NCBI GenBank assembly: GCA_934255485.1
Contig: CAKQOG010000003.1
Location: 1-64,000, forward strand
Direction: 5' to 3'
DNA length: 64,000 bases
Origin: an uncultured Prevotellamassilia sp.
GTDB lineage: Bacteria > Bacteroidota > Bacteroidia > Bacteroidales > Bacteroidaceae
Shown: positions 61,352 to 64,000 of the stretch, piece after piece
Numbering within the stretch: position 1 is the stretch's first letter
Layout: each line of letters opens with the position of its first letter
Position numbers and translations under genes: made by a program
The notes under the pieces: generated by a model
Database searches by the model: none
What the model was told of the DNA's origin: nothing
Seen by the model: only the letters and a program-made list of their open reading frames with translations

Positions 61352-63148
61352 TTATTGTTCATCATCGATAGCCATTGTAGCTTTAGCCAACCAAACTTTA
61401 TCGGCTTCGTCGGTAAGTAGAGGCATGAGTTGCTTTCTCACATGAGCGTGATAAGCATTAATTTGTTCTATCTCCTCGCTTGTGAGCAGAGCAAGGTCGA
61501 GCGGTCTTAAGTCGTAAGGGCAGAGTGTGAGAGTTTCAAACTTTAAGAAGTGCCCAAATTGGGTCGTGCAATCGTCTACACATAGCAAGGTGTTCTCAAT
61601 GCGTACACCAAATTTGCCCTCAATATAGAGTCCAGGCTCGTCTGTAATAGTCATTCCTTCGGCAAAAGGAATGAGTGTACAGTTGCGCACATTCTTCCTT
61701 ATTTGATGAGGTCCCTCGTGTACGCAAAGGTGCGAACCCACGCCATGTCCTGTGCCATGGCCAAAGTCATAGCCAGCAGCCCACATGTCTTGTCGGGCTG
61801 CAAGGTCGAGTTGCAGTCCTGTAGTGCCTTCGGGAAAATGCATACGTGCCAAGCGCAAGTGTCCTTTCATTACCAGGGTGTATACATGGCGTTCTTCGGC
61901 GGTGAGGTTGCCCAAGGCAATGGTGCGTGTGATGTCGGTAGTGCCACAGTCAAACTGCGACCCACTGTCTAATAAGAGCAAACCATGCTGAGGCAGACGC
62001 ACGTTGGTATGTTTGTCGGCTTCGTAGTGAACAATAGCACCATGTGCGCCACAAGCCGCTATCGTAGCGAAACTCAGTTCTTTAAAGCCCTCTTGTTCAG
62101 CTCTTAGTGCCGTGAGATGCTCGTCTACCGAGAGCTCGGTCACCTCGTTGCCAGCTTGCATGTTCTCGTCGAGCCAACGCAAGAACCTAACCATAGCCAC
62201 ACCATCGCGCAACATAGCCTGCCTAAAGCCCTCACGTTCAGCCTCATTCTTAATAGCTCTCCAAGCACTGAGTGGAGAGTGGAATGTGTCTATATCGCCA
62301 CCATTGGTAAGCACGTAGGGCACGGTGTCGTGGTCAAAAGCCACACGATGTGTTTGGCAAAAGGCTTTAGCCTCTTCGTAGTCTTTGGTGCCGACATTAG
62401 CAGCATTGAGCAGTTGTTGTGCTTCTATGCTAAGTGTAGATTTATGCGTAAAGAGCGTAAATGTATTTTCTTTACGACTATAGAGCAGATAAGCCACAAA
62501 CACGGGGTTGTAGGGAATGTCTGCTCCGCGCAGATTAAGCACCCATGCAATGTCTGACAAGTCGTTGATAAAGAAGTAATCAGCCTCACTCGACGACCTT
62601 AATGTCTCTGCCAAAGCCCTTAATTTTGTTTGCATATCGTCGCCTGTCCATTTAGCAGACTGTACCTCAATGGGGGCAGCAGGTAGCGAAGGGCGCTCTT
62701 GCCATATCGTGTCAAATGCCGAGGGCAATGTGCTGTGGCAATTAGTCCACGAAAGTCCACAATTGCTCAATGTGTCGGCAATAGCAAGGTCGGCGGGCAT
62801 GTATATGCAGTCGTTGGTTAGTCCTTCCTCGTTGTGCAACCATTCGTCGATGCTTGGCACCCCCATGGCGCCATCCCTCATAAGTTCAAAAGGCGTGTCT
62901 TTGAGTTGCTCTTCGGCTTGCAACCAATAGCGAGAGTCGGTCCATAGTAGGGCCTTGTTGTTGGTGATAACAGCCGTACCAGCCGAACCTGTAAATCCCG
63001 TAATCCATTCGCGGCACATCCAGTGAGCGGGAATATATTCATCGTTGTGTGGGTCGGCAGTAGGCACGATATATGCCTTTATGTTATGATTGTCAGCTTG
63101 TGCCTTCATCCATTGGCGCAAGGCGTCGATGCGTTCAGTTATAGTCAT
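61352..63148 (-). CDS. Aminopeptidase P, Xaa-Pro dipeptide cleaving
   Basis: 598 residues, the long three-domain form as in eukaryotic XPNPEP1: two creatinase N-domains (about 1-300) and the pita-bread catalytic domain. Metal ligands are in LLLDSGSQFDCGTTDITR, GHGTGHGVGSHLCVHEGPH and TITDEPGLY, GVRIENTLL. It removes the N-terminal residue before proline in the cytoplasm. Its neighbours are rbfA and nadA. Confidence 0.93.
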   Translation of the reverse strand: MTITERIDALRQWMKAQADNHNIKAYIVPTADPHNDEYIPAHWMCREWITGFTGSAGTAVITNNKALLWTDSRYWLQAEEQLKDTPFELMRDGAMGVPSIDEWLHNEEGLTNDCIYMPADLAIADTLSNCGLSWTNCHSTLPSAFDTIWQERPSLPAAPIEVQSAKWTGDDMQTKLRALAETLRSSSEADYFFINDLSDIAWVLNLRGADIPYNPVFVAYLLYSRKENTFTLFTHKSTLSIEAQQLLNAANVGTKDYEEAKAFCQTHRVAFDHDTVPYVLTNGGDIDTFHSPLSAWRAIKNEAEREGFRQAMLRDGVAMVRFLRWLDENMQAGNEVTELSVDEHLTALRAEQEGFKELSFATIAACGAHGAIVHYEADKHTNVRLPQHGLLLLDSGSQFDCGTTDITRTIALGNLTAEERHVYTLVMKGHLRLARMHFPEGTTGLQLDLAARQDMWAAGYDFGHGTGHGVGSHLCVHEGPHQIRKNVRNCTLIPFAEGMTITDEPGLYIEGKFGVRIENTLLCVDDCTTQFGHFLKFETLTLCPYDLRPLDLALLTSEEIEQINAYHAHVRKQLMPLLTDEADKVWLAKATMAIDDEQ

Positions 63149-63291
63149 TATTGAGCAAGTGTGGGTACATTAGGACAGAATGCACCAAGGGGGTTAAGAT
63201 AGCATTTGCTTGCATAAGCAAGAGTAACCATCTATGTAGTGATGGTGCAGACCTATGGATAAACCATTACTCGGCACCACAATTATTCTTT

Positions 63292-64000
63292 TTATTTACT
63301 AAGTTCAAGCATTCTTTCGATAGGCTTGATGGCGCGTGCCGCCACCTCTGCAGAAACCTCTATCTCAGGCCATTCGTAGCGCAAGGTGTTGTAAACCTTT
63401 TCGAGAGTGCAAAGGCGCATATAGTTGCATTCGTTGCATCCACATGTGCTATCATCGGGTGGTACGGGAATGAAGCGTTTGTCGGGACAATGCTTTTGCA
63501 TTTCGTGCAAGATACCACTTTCTGTCACAACAAGGAAGGTGTCACAAGGCGAGTCTATGGCATACTTTAAGAGGGCAGCAGTAGAGCCTACCACATCGGC
63601 AAGTTTTACCACAGCGCCTCGGCATTCGGGGTGGACAAGCACCTTAGCCTTGGGAAAATCCTTTTTAAGTTCCACAAGTTTCTCTACTGAGAAGCGTTCG
63701 TGAACGTGGCAGCCACCATTCCATAGCACCATGTTGCGGCCTGTTTGTGAGTTGATGTAGTTACCCAAGTTATAGTCTGGACCAAAGATAAGTTTAGCAT
63801 CTTTAGGGAATGTTTCAACAATCTTTTTAGCATTGCTTGAGGTAACAACAACGTCTGTTAGCGCCTTTACAGCAGCCGTAGTATTAACATACGACACCAC
63901 TTGGTAGCCAGGGTATTGGTCTACAAACTTCTTAAATTCGTCTGCCGGACAGCTCTCTGCCAATGAACAAGTAGCGTTGAGGTCGGGTACGAGTACCTTT
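63292..64000 (-). CDS. nadA: NadA, quinolinate synthase, 3' part
   Basis: About 236 residues, truncated by the window edge; the frame continues into the last codons (VLVPDLNATC). Iron-sulfur ligands are in NATCSLAE, NGGCHVHERF and CGCNECNYMRL. It condenses iminoaspartate with dihydroxyacetone phosphate to quinolinate in NAD synthesis. Only the C-terminal two thirds are visible, so the start is unknown. nadB and nadC are not in view. Confidence 0.93.
   Translation of the reverse strand, partial: KVLVPDLNATCSLAESCPADEFKKFVDQYPGYQVVSYVNTTAAVKALTDVVVTSSNAKKIVETFPKDAKLIFGPDYNLGNYINSQTGRNMVLWNGGCHVHERFSVEKLVELKKDFPKAKVLVHPECRGAVVKLADVVGSTAALLKYAIDSPCDTFLVVTESGILHEMQKHCPDKRFIPVPPDDSTCGCNECNYMRLCTLEKVYNTLRYEWPEIEVSAEVAARAIKPIERMLELSK

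Overview
The window reads as a chromosomal segment of a member of the Bacteroidales, most likely Prevotellaceae. The signs are: promoters of the Bacteroidetes type (a -7 box TAnnTTTG, often with a TTTG about 19 bases upstream); secreted proteins ending in type IX secretion (T9SS)-like tails such as GLSKGIYIVNGKK; PCMD and calycin-like surface proteins; a fused SecDF; the ftsX-DUF3098-uppP-truB-queA block; and the dut-TPR-DUF4292-EnvC block. Start sites have little Shine-Dalgarno signal. No rRNA, tRNA, CRISPR array, transposase or phage gene was found.

Layout. 1-9.9 kb is an accessory locus: two large secreted glycosidases of clan GH-D share nearly the same signal/N-terminal region and C-terminal tail but have different catalytic cores. 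Each is followed by a 59-residue peptide gene, and the eroded end of a related peptide gene lies at the left edge. Both promoters carry a G-tract between the -33 and -7 boxes. 9.9-15.1 kb encodes the SbcCD nuclease. 15.4-17.3 kb is a two-gene ADP-ribose module (NrtR-like Nudix protein, and an ADP-ribosylglycohydrolase fused to a macro-like domain) behind two palindromic operator candidates. 17.7-21.8 kb is the ftsX to queA housekeeping run. 22.0-23.8 kb is a CotH-family gene broken by one frameshift, followed by a degenerate gene fragment. 24.3-29.8 kb carries gltX, waaA, two glycosyltransferases and recX. 29.9-32.5 kb is the anaerobic ribonucleotide reductase pair nrdD-nrdG.

33.1-39.6 kb is a leftward cell-surface operon (PCMD lipoprotein, outer-membrane beta-barrel, two calycin/PCMD secreted proteins) that ends in another 59-residue peptide of the same type as in the first locus. 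40.0-42.5 kb holds three consecutive FKBP prolyl isomerases predicted for different compartments. A sirtuin, an 890-base gene-poor stretch with tandem repeats and a possible leader RNA, malate dehydrogenase and SecDF follow. 49.2-55.5 kb is EnvC-like, DUF4292 lipoprotein, TPR lipoprotein, dUTPase and, divergently, dGTPase. 55.5-64 kb holds a membrane endonuclease/exonuclease/phosphatase protein, a rhomboid protease, ribD, prmC, a LolC/E-like permease, rbfA, an aminopeptidase P and the 3' part of nadA, which runs off the window.

Most of the window is core metabolism and envelope biogenesis. The least explained material is the recurrent pairing of a large secreted protein with a small acidic peptide ending in a W-x4-W motif, the G-tract promoters, and several families of intergenic palindromes. 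All calls were made by reading the sequence; no database search was run.
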